This document shows, piece by piece, positions 14,983 through 23,714 of a stretch of DNA of 55,036 nucleotides. Under the pieces are notes generated by a model, which made no database searches, was not told the origin of the DNA, and saw only the letters and a program-made list of their open reading frames with translations. The position numbers and the translations under genes are program-made. The stretch spans positions 66,332 to 121,367 of the forward strand of contig NZ_LUKF01000002.1 in assembly GCF_001592755.1 (NCBI RefSeq), written 5' to 3'. Position 1 is the stretch's first letter. Every line of letters begins with the position of its first letter. Source of the stretch: Bdellovibrio bacteriovorus. Lineage in GTDB: Bacteria > Bdellovibrionota > Bdellovibrionia > Bdellovibrionales > Bdellovibrionaceae.

Positions 14983-14993
14983 GGAGGTTTGAA

Positions 14994-16559
14994 ATGTTGG
15001 ATTCTTCTCTCTTAGAACAACTCAAATCAGTCTTCGCATCTCTCGAAAATACAGTCGAACTTGTAGTTGAAAACAGCACGCACGACGACAACAAAGATCT
15101 TCTTGAAATGTTGAACGAAGTGGCGAGCACTTCAGATAAAATCACCGTTCGCAATAGCGGCGGTACTTCGCCGATGCCTCAGTTTCATATTGCTTACAAA
15201 GGCAAACCGACGGGCATCGTGTTTAAAGGCATTCCAGGTGGTCACGAATTCACTTCGTTGATCCTGGCGATCTTAAACACCGATGGCAAAGGAAAAGCTC
15301 TAGACAGCTTGATGGCAAGTCGGGTGAAGCGTTTGAAAAAGAACATCACGATTCAGTCTTACATCTCTTTGACCTGTGAGAACTGTCCTGACGTGGTTCA
15401 AGCCTTGAATCAATTTGCGCTTGTTCACGGAAGCATGCGCCATGAGATCATTGATGGTGGCTACGTTCAAGACGACGTTCAAGCTTTGGGCATTCAAGGT
15501 GTTCCAAGTCTGGTTGCGAATTCCAAGATGTTCCACTCGGGCCGCATTCAACTTTTGGATCTTTTAACGAAACTTGAAAACACATTCGGCGTGGACGACT
15601 CCGCTCCCGTTGAAGAGCCTGTGAACAAAAACTTGGGTCACTTCGATACTTTGGTGATCGGCGGTGGGCCTGCGGGCGCATCGGCTGCGATTTACACAGT
15701 TCGTAAGGGCTTAAGTGTTGCGATGATCACTGAAAAAATCGGCGGTCAGGTGCAAGAGACCAAAGGTATTGAGAATTTGATCTCTGTTGTTTACACGGAA
15801 GGTCCTCAATTGGCAGCGCAGTTGAATCAACACGTTGCTAGCTACCCGATTAAACTTTTTGAAAACCGTCGTGTTAAAAAGATTCACACGAAAGACGGCA
15901 TCAAAGCCATCGAACTTGAAAGTGGCGAACATCTGACAGCCGATGCGGTGATCGTGACAACGGGTGCGAAGTGGCGTGAGCTGAACGTCGAAGGTGAAAA
16001 AGACTATCTGGGTCGTGGCGTCGCTTACTGCCCTCACTGTGATGGTCCTTTCTACAAAGGTAAAAAGGTGGCCGTTATTGGTGGCGGAAACTCTGGCGTG
16101 GAAGCTGCGATTGATCTTGCCGGGATCGTTCGTGAAGTTGTGGTCTTTGAATACAACGATCAGTTGAAAGCGGATAAGATTTTGGTGGATAAACTTAAAT
16201 CTTTGCCAAACGCTTCGATCATCACGAGCGCAAAAACTCAGAAAGTGATTGGCGACGGCCAAAAGGTCACGCAATTGGAGTACGTGGATCGCAGTTTAGA
16301 TAAAACTGAAAAAATCGATCTTGATGGTGTCTTCGTTCAAATCGGTTTAGTTCCAAACAGTCAGTTCTTGAAGGACACTGTGAACTTAAGCAAGTTCGGT
16401 GAAATCATCGTCGACGAAAAAGGACGTACTTCTGAAGCGGGTATTTATGCTGCCGGAGACGTAACAACGACTCCGTACAAGCAGATCGTGATCGCCATGG
16501 GTGAAGGTGCTAAAGCCGCCCTCGCCGCCTTCGAAGATCGCATGTACAAACACAATTAA
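14994..16559 (+). CDS. ahpF: Alkyl hydroperoxide reductase subunit F
   Basis: A 521-residue flavoprotein disulphide reductase that passes electrons from NADH to AhpC. Order of parts: N-terminal tandem thioredoxin-fold domain with its redox pair C-E-N-C (Cys128/131), a FAD-binding V-I-G-G-G-P-A-G-A-S segment (about 221-230), the thioredoxin-reductase-like pair C-P-H-C (Cys346/349) and the NAD-binding V-I-G-G-G-N-S-G. Length is that of E. coli AhpF. Strong GGAGG seven bases before the ATG. Second gene of the OxyR-controlled ahpCF unit. Confidence 0.97.
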   Translation: MLDSSLLEQLKSVFASLENTVELVVENSTHDDNKDLLEMLNEVASTSDKITVRNSGGTSPMPQFHIAYKGKPTGIVFKGIPGGHEFTSLILAILNTDGKGKALDSLMASRVKRLKKNITIQSYISLTCENCPDVVQALNQFALVHGSMRHEIIDGGYVQDDVQALGIQGVPSLVANSKMFHSGRIQLLDLLTKLENTFGVDDSAPVEEPVNKNLGHFDTLVIGGGPAGASAAIYTVRKGLSVAMITEKIGGQVQETKGIENLISVVYTEGPQLAAQLNQHVASYPIKLFENRRVKKIHTKDGIKAIELESGEHLTADAVIVTTGAKWRELNVEGEKDYLGRGVAYCPHCDGPFYKGKKVAVIGGGNSGVEAAIDLAGIVREVVVFEYNDQLKADKILVDKLKSLPNASIITSAKTQKVIGDGQKVTQLEYVDRSLDKTEKIDLDGVFVQIGLVPNSQFLKDTVNLSKFGEIIVDEKGRTSEAGIYAAGDVTTTPYKQIVIAMGEGAKAALAAFEDRMYKHN

Positions 16560-16566
16560 TTAAAAC

Positions 16567-16595
16567 AAAAAAGGGACCTCGAAGGTCCCTTTTTT
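16567..16595. terminator. Bidirectional terminator between ahpF and the VOC gene
   Basis: AAAAAAGGGACC / GGTCCCTTTTTT with a 5-base loop, between convergent genes. Confidence 0.92.
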
Positions 16596-16614
16596 ATTTT
16601 AATTTGAAACTGAT

Positions 16615-16971
16615 TTATATTTCACAAAGTTCGATGGAATGACCGTCTGGATCTAAGACAATCGCCTTTTTTCCGTCTGGCATCTCTGTTGGGTCCAAAA
16701 TACACATGCTGCCTGGAATTTTCATCAACTCACCGACAGTACGTTCTAAATCTGTAATTCTAAAACCCAACTGCAAGCTCGGGATTTGAGCTTTTTGAGC
16801 GTTTTTGATGGAATACAAAGAAAATTCAACTCCATTGTGAAGGGCACGATGCACTTCACTTCCCTTATCAACTTTTGACGCTGTAAATTGAAAGCCGATT
16901 ATTCCATAGAATCCCAGCATGTCTTGTAGATGCGGGGTGTTTATTGTGATAGAAGTGATTAACAAACTCAT
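16615..16971 (-). CDS. VOC-superfamily (glyoxalase-fold) protein
   Basis: A 118-residue single vicinal-oxygen-chelate unit. It shows the pattern of short family members: a first beta-alpha-beta module beginning L-L-I-T-S-I-T-I-N-T-P (with M-L-G-F-Y-G-I-I-G-F) and a second ending D-P-D-G-H-S-I-E-L-C-E-I, which carries the usual C-terminal metal Glu. These proteins include glyoxalases, dioxygenases and antibiotic-binding proteins, so no substrate can be assigned. The start is placed at the ATG at 16971; an upstream frame would overlap the divergent pepN start region. Confidence 0.8.
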   Translation of the reverse strand: MSLLITSITINTPHLQDMLGFYGIIGFQFTASKVDKGSEVHRALHNGVEFSLYSIKNAQKAQIPSLQLGFRITDLERTVGELMKIPGSMCILDPTEMPDGKKAIVLDPDGHSIELCEI

Positions 16972-16998
16972 CGTCTCTATTATCTGAATCGAGGGCTT

Positions 16999-19617
16999 AT
17001 GAAACAAGAAAAAATTTATCTTAAAGACTATAAAGGACCCGCTTTTTCTGTGGATTCAATAAACCTCGACTTCGTCATCAACGAAGACTTTTGTCGAGTT
17101 GTCGCAAAAAGTAAGATGAATAGAACCGAAGACGGCGCAGAGCTGCGTTTAAACGGCGTTGAGCTGAAACTAGTTTCCGTAAAAATTGACGGAACACCTC
17201 TTAAAACCGATCAATACCAAATCACTGAAGAAGAACTGATCATCCCTTCAACTCCGAAAAAATTTGAACTTGAAATTGAGACTGAGTTGCAACCACAGCA
17301 CAACACGTCTTTGGAAGGCCTCTATAAATCCAACGGCATTTTCTGTACTCAGTGTGAAGCCCAAGGCTTTAGAAAAATCACTTACTTCTTAGACCGTCCG
17401 GATGTCATGACTTCTTATTCTGTGACGATTGAAGCCGACAAAAAGAAATACCCTGTCCTACTTTCAAACGGTGATCGCATCAAAATTGAAGACTTAGGAA
17501 ACGGTCGTCACAAAGCTTTCTGGCGTGATCCACATAAAAAGCCTTGTTACTTGTTTGCTTTAGTCGCTGGAGATCTGGGTGTTATTCGTGACACCTTCAC
17601 GACTTCTTCCGGTCGCAAAGTGAATTTAGAAGTCTATGCCGTGCATGGAAAGCAAGAGCGCTGCTGGCATGCGATGGAGTCTTTGAAAAAATCCATGAAA
17701 TGGGATGAAGAGACTTTCGGGCTTGAATACGATCTTAATGACTACATGATCGTCGCGATTGATGATTTCAATGCGGGTGCGATGGAAAATAAAGGTCTTA
17801 ATATCTTCAACTCTCGCTTAGTTCTTGCCGATTCCAATTCAGCAACAGACGTGGATTTCCACAGCATCGAGTCGGTTGTGGCCCATGAATACTTCCACAA
17901 CTGGACAGGCAATCGTGTTACTTTGCGTGATTGGTTCCAACTTTCTTTAAAAGAAGGTTTGACGGTTTTCCGTGACCAAGAGTTTTCCGCCGATATGACA
18001 GATCGTGGAGTGCAAAGAATTGAAGACGTCGATGCTCTTCGCACAGGCCAATTCGCCGAAGATGCAGGACCTAACTCTCACCCGGTTCGTCCGGAATCCT
18101 GCATGGCCGTTGATAACTTCTTTACCATGACGATCTATGAAAAAGGATCTGAAGTGATCCGCATGATGCAAACGATTGTGGGACGAAAAGGTTTCCGCAA
18201 AGGCATGGATGAATACTTCAAACGTCACGATGGCCAAGCCGTAACGACTGAAGATTTCGCCGCCGCGATCGCCGAACCGAACGGCAAAGACTTCACACAG
18301 TTTAAGCGTTGGTACCATCAATCTGGAACTCCTGTAGTTCACGTGACAGAAGCTTATGACCAAGCTAAAGGCGAATACACTCTGTCATTGGAACAAACTT
18401 GCCCGCCAACACCAAATCAACCGCATAAAGAACCCTTCCACATTCCATTGATGATGGGTCTACTAGACAAGAACGGAAAAGAACTTGCTTTGAATTGCGA
18501 TAAAATCCAGGTCAACACGGATGGAAAAAATCTAATTGAACTGAAAGAGCGCAAAGAGACTTTCGTATTTAAAGGTCTTAAAGAGCGTCCCGTACTTTCA
18601 TTCCTTCGTGAATTCTCGGCACCTATTAATTTGCGTTGGGAAGCTGGTGAAGATGATTTGTACTTCCTTATGGAAAAAGACACGGACTCTTTCAACCGTC
18701 GCGAGATGGCTCAAAAACTGGGTTTAAATCTTCTGCACAACTTGATTGCGCGTCACCGCGAAGGAAAGCCTTTAAATATCGACAATCGTTACTTGAAGGC
18801 GATCAGCGCGACGATTCGCGATGCGGATATGGATCCTAGCTTCAAAGCTAAGATGCTTCAGATTCCAAGTCATGCCATCTTGGCGCAAGAAGAAGAAGTC
18901 TTAGATTCAGAAGCATTCCATAATGCACGCATCACTTTGCGATCTGCGATTGCTCGAGAGAACCGCACACAGCTTTTGGATATTTATCACAAGTATCATG
19001 GTGTTGAGCCGAAAAGCCACGACCCGAAAGTTTTCGGTCATCGTGCTTTGAAAAATCAAGCCCTGCACTACTTGGCTGAGCTTCACGATCTAGAAATTTT
19101 AGCGATTGCGAATAAGCAGTACTGGGAAGCACAAAACATGACCGACCGTATGACGGCGTTGATGATTCTGGCGGATACCGAGTCTGAATTCCGCGATAAG
19201 GCTTTAAGTGACTTCTATAACAACTGGAAAAACGATTCGGTTGTTATCAATAAGTGGTTCACAGCCCAAGCAACGACGACACGCAAGCAAACTTTGGAAG
19301 ATGTGAAGGCTTTAACGAAACATCCGGCTTTCAACATCACAAATCCAAATAATGTGTATTCGCTTCTAAGAGCTTTCGGTGCGAACATTGTTCGCTTCAA
19401 TGACCCGAAAACAGATGCTTACGAATTCTACGCAGATAAGATTCTTGAAATCGACGCGAAGAATCCACAAGTGGCGGCTCGCTTGTGTGCGGCTTTCAAC
19501 TTTGTGAAAAAGTTAGATCCTGTGATGAAAGAAAAAGCGATCAAACAAATCAAACGTATGGTCGCGGTAGAAAGTCTGTCAAAGAACTCTCGCGAGCTTT
19601 TACAGTCTTCCATCTAA
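16999..19617 (+). CDS. pepN: Aminopeptidase N (M1 family, PepN type)
   Basis: An 872-residue zinc metallo-aminopeptidase that trims peptides in the cytosol. The exopeptidase motif G-A-M-E-N is at 260-264 and the zinc site H-E-Y-F-H at 296-300 with the third ligand Glu319 in K-E-G-L-T. Length and the C-terminal helical half match E. coli PepN (870 residues) rather than the shorter eukaryotic-like M1 enzymes. No signal peptide. GAGGG precedes the ATG. Only 27 bases separate it from the divergent VOC gene, so their promoters overlap coding or leader sequence. Confidence 0.96.
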   Translation: MKQEKIYLKDYKGPAFSVDSINLDFVINEDFCRVVAKSKMNRTEDGAELRLNGVELKLVSVKIDGTPLKTDQYQITEEELIIPSTPKKFELEIETELQPQHNTSLEGLYKSNGIFCTQCEAQGFRKITYFLDRPDVMTSYSVTIEADKKKYPVLLSNGDRIKIEDLGNGRHKAFWRDPHKKPCYLFALVAGDLGVIRDTFTTSSGRKVNLEVYAVHGKQERCWHAMESLKKSMKWDEETFGLEYDLNDYMIVAIDDFNAGAMENKGLNIFNSRLVLADSNSATDVDFHSIESVVAHEYFHNWTGNRVTLRDWFQLSLKEGLTVFRDQEFSADMTDRGVQRIEDVDALRTGQFAEDAGPNSHPVRPESCMAVDNFFTMTIYEKGSEVIRMMQTIVGRKGFRKGMDEYFKRHDGQAVTTEDFAAAIAEPNGKDFTQFKRWYHQSGTPVVHVTEAYDQAKGEYTLSLEQTCPPTPNQPHKEPFHIPLMMGLLDKNGKELALNCDKIQVNTDGKNLIELKERKETFVFKGLKERPVLSFLREFSAPINLRWEAGEDDLYFLMEKDTDSFNRREMAQKLGLNLLHNLIARHREGKPLNIDNRYLKAISATIRDADMDPSFKAKMLQIPSHAILAQEEEVLDSEAFHNARITLRSAIARENRTQLLDIYHKYHGVEPKSHDPKVFGHRALKNQALHYLAELHDLEILAIANKQYWEAQNMTDRMTALMILADTESEFRDKALSDFYNNWKNDSVVINKWFTAQATTTRKQTLEDVKALTKHPAFNITNPNNVYSLLRAFGANIVRFNDPKTDAYEFYADKILEIDAKNPQVAARLCAAFNFVKKLDPVMKEKAIKQIKRMVAVESLSKNSRELLQSSI

Positions 19618-19655
19618 GAAACGGGCGGCCTTGGGCCGCTCAGGGGCTTTAAAAC

Positions 19656-19688
19656 AAAAAAGCAGAAAGGAACCCTTTCTGCTTTTTT
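19656..19688. terminator. Bidirectional terminator between pepN and folE
   Basis: A 15-bp stem AAAAAAGCAGAAAGG / CCTTTCTGCTTTTTT with a 3-base loop. A second GC-rich inverted repeat lies just upstream (about 19624-19640). Confidence 0.92.
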
Positions 19689-19711
19689 TATTTTCAAATA
19701 TAATTCTTCAG

Positions 19712-20428
19712 TTATTTCGTACGGCAGTGCTGCAAGAACTCTTCGCGCGTTTCCATGCGAGTTTTAAAGTGCCCGCGAAGATCCGCCGTGGAAGTCGTAC
19801 TCCCCGTGTCTTCAATACCTCTCATCACCACGCAGTAGTGTTTGGCATTGATGTGAACGGCGACATGCTCAGTCCCCAAGATGTATTGCAAACAGTCGGC
19901 GATCTGCTTTGTCAGGCGTTCTTGCACCTGAGGGCGACGTCCGAAGTACTGCACAATGCGATTGATCTTGGAAAGACCGATCACTTTTTTACTTGGAATA
20001 TAAGCCACGGTGGCAAAACCATCGATCGGTAGGAAGTGATGCTCGCAGAAAGAAAGACAGCTGATATTTTGGACCACGATCATTTGATCGTAATTCATTT
20101 TGTTTTCAATAACTGTCATTTTCGGGAACTTCTTAGGATCTAGACCACTAAAAACTTCGTTCACATACATTTTAGCCACGCGACGCGGAGTCTCGCGAAG
20201 ACTGTCGTCGGCAAGATCCAGTCCCAACGTCTCCATGATATCGACGAATTTTTCGGTGATTTTTTCGATCTTTTCTTCGTTTGAAAGACCATTGTGGATC
20301 ATCGGCGTCGGACGCACATTATCCAGGATCTGCTTTACGGCGATCGCAACTTCATGCGGTGAAGAGGGGTCTACAGGAGGCAGTTTTTTAGAGACTTTTG
20401 CCGACTTTTTCTTTGTTGTTTTAGCCAT
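19712..20428 (-). CDS. folE: GTP cyclohydrolase I
   Basis: A 238-residue enzyme converting GTP to 7,8-dihydroneopterin triphosphate, the first step of folate (and possibly queuosine) synthesis. The zinc-site motif S-F-C-E-H-H-F-L-P and the I-G-L-S-K-I-N-R-I-V and R-R-P-Q-V-Q-E-R-L segments are intact. Compared with the usual 190-220 residues it has a Lys-rich N-terminal extension (K-K-K-S-A-K-V-S-K-K) of about 25 residues, seen also in some other FolE proteins. AAGGG precedes the ATG. Convergent with pepN. Confidence 0.96.
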   Translation of the reverse strand: MAKTTKKKSAKVSKKLPPVDPSSPHEVAIAVKQILDNVRPTPMIHNGLSNEEKIEKITEKFVDIMETLGLDLADDSLRETPRRVAKMYVNEVFSGLDPKKFPKMTVIENKMNYDQMIVVQNISCLSFCEHHFLPIDGFATVAYIPSKKVIGLSKINRIVQYFGRRPQVQERLTKQIADCLQYILGTEHVAVHINAKHYCVVMRGIEDTGSTTSTADLRGHFKTRMETREEFLQHCRTK

Positions 20429-20490
20429 GGTTCTACCCTTAGATGAAAATGCTTTTATGCCCTAAAAACCCTGGGTGAGAAAGCTTAAAG

Positions 20491-21162
20491 CTAAACTTTC
20501 TGTAAATTTTGACTGTTTAACCACTGGCGAAGCATCTCTTTATCTGAAGCCGAAGTACCTTCGAAGTGAACGCGGACATGGTCGGCCTTCACATCAATGA
20601 CTTTTGCAGAGCATTGAATGTCGTTGATATCGGTGAATTGCACAGAAAGCCTATCGCCCGCCTTATAGGAAGCCGCATTGGGCACGGCAATACGCGCGCC
20701 CGTGTAAGAAAGATCCAAGGTCTGAGTCTCTGTCCCGTTCAATATAACAGGCGTCGCGATAGAAAAACGCTCTCCCGTCGGGGCAAACCAATTTTGGCGG
20801 CGATCCAAGTAAGGATAGCGGAAGAAATAAGAAACTGTGCCCACAATAAAAAGAACCAGCAGACAATCTAGAAGCTTCGCTGTGCTGATCAAAGGGTCCA
20901 CATGCTCCATGTCACGAATCAGGCCATAGCCCGTGTTTAAGACGAAAAGAGCGCAAAGAACGATCCCTAAAAGCCACGAGGATTTGTGACGAATCATCAA
21001 ACTGACGCCAGCACCGAAGATCAACAACCACCCCACCCAACTAAAAATCTGAGTTCCAGTTCGCTGATACATGAGGATGTCCAACACGGGTGTGAGAATC
21101 AAGACGGCAGCGGCCATCTGCACTGTTCGAGGACGTTCTAAGGTGGTTGCTTTTGTTTCCAT
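20491..21162 (-). CDS. Membrane protein with C-terminal PilZ domain
   Basis: A 223-residue protein with about four membrane helices in residues 15-120, followed by a cytosolic PilZ domain of about 95 residues. The domain keeps D-L-S-Y-T-G (consensus D/N-x-S-x-x-G), but the arginine motif is degenerate: only R-F-S-I-A is present where R-x-x-x-R is expected, although R-R precedes it by several residues. It may bind c-di-GMP weakly or sense by protein contact. The start is the ATG at 21162, since the upstream frame begins with TTG. Copy 3 of the palindromic element lies 43 bases upstream. Confidence 0.8.
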   Translation of the reverse strand: METKATTLERPRTVQMAAAVLILTPVLDILMYQRTGTQIFSWVGWLLIFGAGVSLMIRHKSSWLLGIVLCALFVLNTGYGLIRDMEHVDPLISTAKLLDCLLVLFIVGTVSYFFRYPYLDRRQNWFAPTGERFSIATPVILNGTETQTLDLSYTGARIAVPNAASYKAGDRLSVQFTDINDIQCSAKVIDVKADHVRVHFEGTSASDKEMLRQWLNSQNLQKV

Positions 21163-21204
21163 ACAAGGTCTCTTATCGGAAAACAAAGCCTGAAGTTAAA
21201 TCAA

Positions 21205-21220
21205 TGTACCAATTTGAGAC
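21205..21220. promoter_or_regulatory. Copy 3 of the recurring palindromic element
   Basis: TGTACCAATTTGAGAC lies between the divergent PilZ gene (start 21162) and the haem-motif barrel gene (start 21291), just upstream of the latter's likely promoter. Confidence 0.5.
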
Positions 21221-21253
21221 GGAACACACAGTGCGTTCAGAGGTCGATTTTTA

Positions 21254-21281
21254 TTGATTCCCTCGACGCGTCCAATAGAAT
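21254..21281 (+). promoter_or_regulatory. Sigma-70-like promoter just upstream of the haem-motif barrel gene
   Basis: TTGATT (21254-21259), a 16-base spacer and TAGAAT (21276-21281, five of six matches). Transcription would begin about two bases before the GTG start codon, consistent with the absence of a ribosome binding site. Confidence 0.5.
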
Positions 21282-21290
21282 TTTCCCATC

Positions 21291-22454
21291 GTGATACATT
21301 ATAAAATTACATCCGCATTGATCGTATTGGCTTCATTATTCACCTTTAGACAGGCCCAGGCTTATCCTGACTTTATCGGCTATGCTTATTCTTCGTGCAT
21401 TACCTGTCATTACAACGGCCTTGGTGGAGGCGCCCTGAATGACTATGGTCGCGCTTTGTATGCCACAGAGATCACGGCTCGTGATATTTACCCTAAGAAC
21501 GTCGACGAGGAAGAGATTGCGGCTCAATCCGGTTTCTTAGGAAAAAAATCACTTCCTTGGTGGGTGCGTCCCGGAATTAAATACCGTGGCCTGTGGTTGA
21601 AGATGGATCCAGGATCGCAAGCGACTTCTGAGCGATTCATCAACATGCAAAATGATGTGAATCTGACTTTCTTCTTCGACAAGAAACAGAAATACACTTT
21701 GGTCACAACACCTTCTTATACGGGCATTGAACCTTACTATGGAAAAACCAACACATGGTTCATGAAGGAATATTACCTTCGCTACAAACAAAGCAACAAC
21801 TTGTGGTGGTACGTCGGACAAATGGACAAAGCCTTCGGTCTGCGCAACGTGGACCACACGGCCGTCAATCGTCGCGTCATTACTTTGGGTCAATTCGACC
21901 AATCACAAGGTGTCATTGCTCACTTCACCTATCCTGATTGGGATATCGCTGCGAACGCGTTCTTCGGAAACGGTGCTCAAGAAGAACCTGAAAAACAAAA
22001 AGGTTACTCGGTCACCGGAGAATACCAGGTTTTTGAAAAATTCAAAATCGGCGGCTCTTTCTTGAGTTCCGAAAGTGAACAGAGCAAATGGAATCTTTTG
22101 GCCTTCACCACGCGCATGGGTCTTTCCAAAGGTTCGGCGATCATGGCCGAAGCTGGATTTAAAGAGCGGACGAATAAACTATCTGGCGCCGATGCGATGT
22201 TAGGAACTTATGCTCTGGTTGAAACGCTTGTGAATGTGCGCCGTGGATACAATATTTTGTCGGTCGTAGAGCACAGCAAAGAGGACATAAAAAAATCCTC
22301 ACCGGAAGTGATGAAGTGGAGCTTAGGCGCTTTGATGTTCCCATTGCCTCGCCTTGAACTTCGCGCCATGGCCACAAACGCCAAAGTCTACGCAGATCAA
22401 ACGGGCTCTCAAGATGCCTGGGCTCTGCAAGGTCAAGTTCACGTTTCTTATTAG
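21291..22454 (+). CDS. Outer-membrane barrel-like protein with N-terminal c-type haem motif
   Basis: A 387-residue exported protein. After a signal peptide ending Q-A-Q-A (about residue 24) comes Y-S-S-C-I-T-C-H, a CxxCH haem-attachment motif (Cys36, Cys39, His40), and then about 300 residues of alternating aromatic and polar strands ending in V-H-V-S-Y, as in outer-membrane beta-barrels. Several segments (W-W-Y-V-G-Q-M-D-K-A-F-G-L-R) resemble porin-like cytochrome-associated proteins. It could pass electrons across or at the outer membrane. The start is a GTG without a ribosome binding site. It forms an operon with the next gene. Confidence 0.75.
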   Translation: MIHYKITSALIVLASLFTFRQAQAYPDFIGYAYSSCITCHYNGLGGGALNDYGRALYATEITARDIYPKNVDEEEIAAQSGFLGKKSLPWWVRPGIKYRGLWLKMDPGSQATSERFINMQNDVNLTFFFDKKQKYTLVTTPSYTGIEPYYGKTNTWFMKEYYLRYKQSNNLWWYVGQMDKAFGLRNVDHTAVNRRVITLGQFDQSQGVIAHFTYPDWDIAANAFFGNGAQEEPEKQKGYSVTGEYQVFEKFKIGGSFLSSESEQSKWNLLAFTTRMGLSKGSAIMAEAGFKERTNKLSGADAMLGTYALVETLVNVRRGYNILSVVEHSKEDIKKSSPEVMKWSLGALMFPLPRLELRAMATNAKVYADQTGSQDAWALQGQVHVSY

Positions 22455-22462
22455 GAGAGGTC

Positions 22463-23119
22463 ATGAAAAAGTTTATTTTATTTTTCTTAGTAAGCTCGTT
22501 GTTATCGACCTCTTTTGCCCAAGAAGAAGCGTCATCTGACGAAGAGGCTTCTGCAACGGCGGAAGAGACCACAGAAGCGGCCCCCGCCCCCACAAGCACC
22601 GCGAAGGCAAAAAAAGTGACTTCGCGTGAAACCTGGGGCGTGAACATCGCAGCCTTGCAATGGAATGAAAAATTAAAACTGCAGCAGGGACTCACGAGTG
22701 AAAGCGATAATGCCAATTACAACGGTATGATCGTCACGATTCAAAAGGAAGTAACCTACTATCGCTGGGGTTGGAACTTTGGCGCGTTTATCGGCGCCGG
22801 TCGTGCCAATGGTGGCGGAGACAACTCTTTGGATTACTCGGAAGGAAAAGTGGCGTTCACAGTTTACGGCGTTTCCCCACGGGCGTTTTATCGTTTCTCG
22901 GGTCGAATTAATGCGGGAATTTCAGTGCTCGCTTTTATGAAGAACGCGGATTGGCCGGCAGCTTCCGGTCAAACTATTGACTCTGGTCGCAATATGAACG
23001 TGATGCCGATGGCGGATCTTAACATTCGTTTGTTTCAAAAGTGGGATTTCTATCAAGGCTTAGGGCCTTTGGCGGAAGGGTCCACAATGTGGAAAGTCGG
23101 AGCCACGTACCGATTCTAA
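22463..23119 (+). CDS. Probable outer-membrane protein, 218 aa
   Basis: Not recognised by name. A signal peptide (ending S-F-A at residue 19) is followed by a low-complexity Glu/Ala/Thr linker (about 20-50) and then a predicted beta-barrel of eight or so strands ending in Y-R-F, the typical C-terminal aromatic signal of outer-membrane proteins. GGAGAGG precedes the ATG, eight bases after the upstream stop, so it is co-transcribed with the haem-motif barrel and may be its partner. Confidence 0.72.
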   Translation: MKKFILFFLVSSLLSTSFAQEEASSDEEASATAEETTEAAPAPTSTAKAKKVTSRETWGVNIAALQWNEKLKLQQGLTSESDNANYNGMIVTIQKEVTYYRWGWNFGAFIGAGRANGGGDNSLDYSEGKVAFTVYGVSPRAFYRFSGRINAGISVLAFMKNADWPAASGQTIDSGRNMNVMPMADLNIRLFQKWDFYQGLGPLAEGSTMWKVGATYRF

Positions 23120-23136
23120 AAGGCTTTAAGAGAAAT

Positions 23137-23170
23137 AAAAAAGGCGCAGTCAATAAACTGCGCCTTTTTT
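23137..23170. terminator. Bidirectional terminator
   Basis: A 14-bp stem AAAAAAGGCGCAGT / ACTGCGCCTTTTTT with a 6-base loop, between the outer-membrane protein gene and yceI. Confidence 0.93.
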
Positions 23171-23189
23171 ATTTTGTGATTTCGAAAAT

Positions 23190-23669
23190 CTATTTCACAG
23201 GAACAGCAACATGAAGAGTCACTTCATCTTCAACGCCAACACCCATGTAGTTGATGTCACTGATTCCAAAGTCAGACAAAGTCAGTTTGAAATTCGCTTT
23301 CAAAGTTTTGCCTTCCACTTTGTATGTGCCTTCAACGTCTTTTTCTACGCCCTTGATTTTGATTTTGCCTTTACCCTTACCACCTTTACCCGTTGCGGAC
23401 ACTAGAACAGCTTCTGGGAAAGCTTTTGTGTCCAGGTGCTTTTGCGTGTGCTTGTCACGAAGCTCAACACCGGTTTTTAGCGTGCGAAGATCCACGATGA
23501 TATTTTCCGCGGAAACTTCGTCACCTTTCACCGTCGCTTGGCCTTTCACAGAGCCAGTCTTCGCTTTGAAATCCCCCATCGGATTTAGAATCACATCTAC
23601 AGTGACACTTTGAGCAAAAGCTGCGCATGATAAACTTGTTGTTAAAAACAAAGTTGCTAAAAACTTCAT
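23190..23669 (-). CDS. yceI: YceI-family periplasmic protein
   Basis: A 159-residue protein of the YceI family: an exported lipocalin-like barrel that binds long isoprenoid chains in the structures known. A signal peptide ends A-F-A (about residue 19). The family pattern V-D-L-R-T-L-K-T-G...R-D-K-H-T...L-D-T-K-A-F-P-E-A is present. It is somewhat shorter than E. coli YceI (191) and has a Gly/Lys-rich insertion G-K-G-G-K-G-K-G near the middle. AGGGGGA is the ribosome binding site. Function in this organism (lipid or quinone carriage) is inferred. Confidence 0.88.
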   Translation of the reverse strand: MKFLATLFLTTSLSCAAFAQSVTVDVILNPMGDFKAKTGSVKGQATVKGDEVSAENIIVDLRTLKTGVELRDKHTQKHLDTKAFPEAVLVSATGKGGKGKGKIKIKGVEKDVEGTYKVEGKTLKANFKLTLSDFGISDINYMGVGVEDEVTLHVAVPVK

Positions 23670-23714
23670 TAGAAAAATCCCCCTAAATTCAGTGATTGTT
23701 TTAGTTCAATTAAA

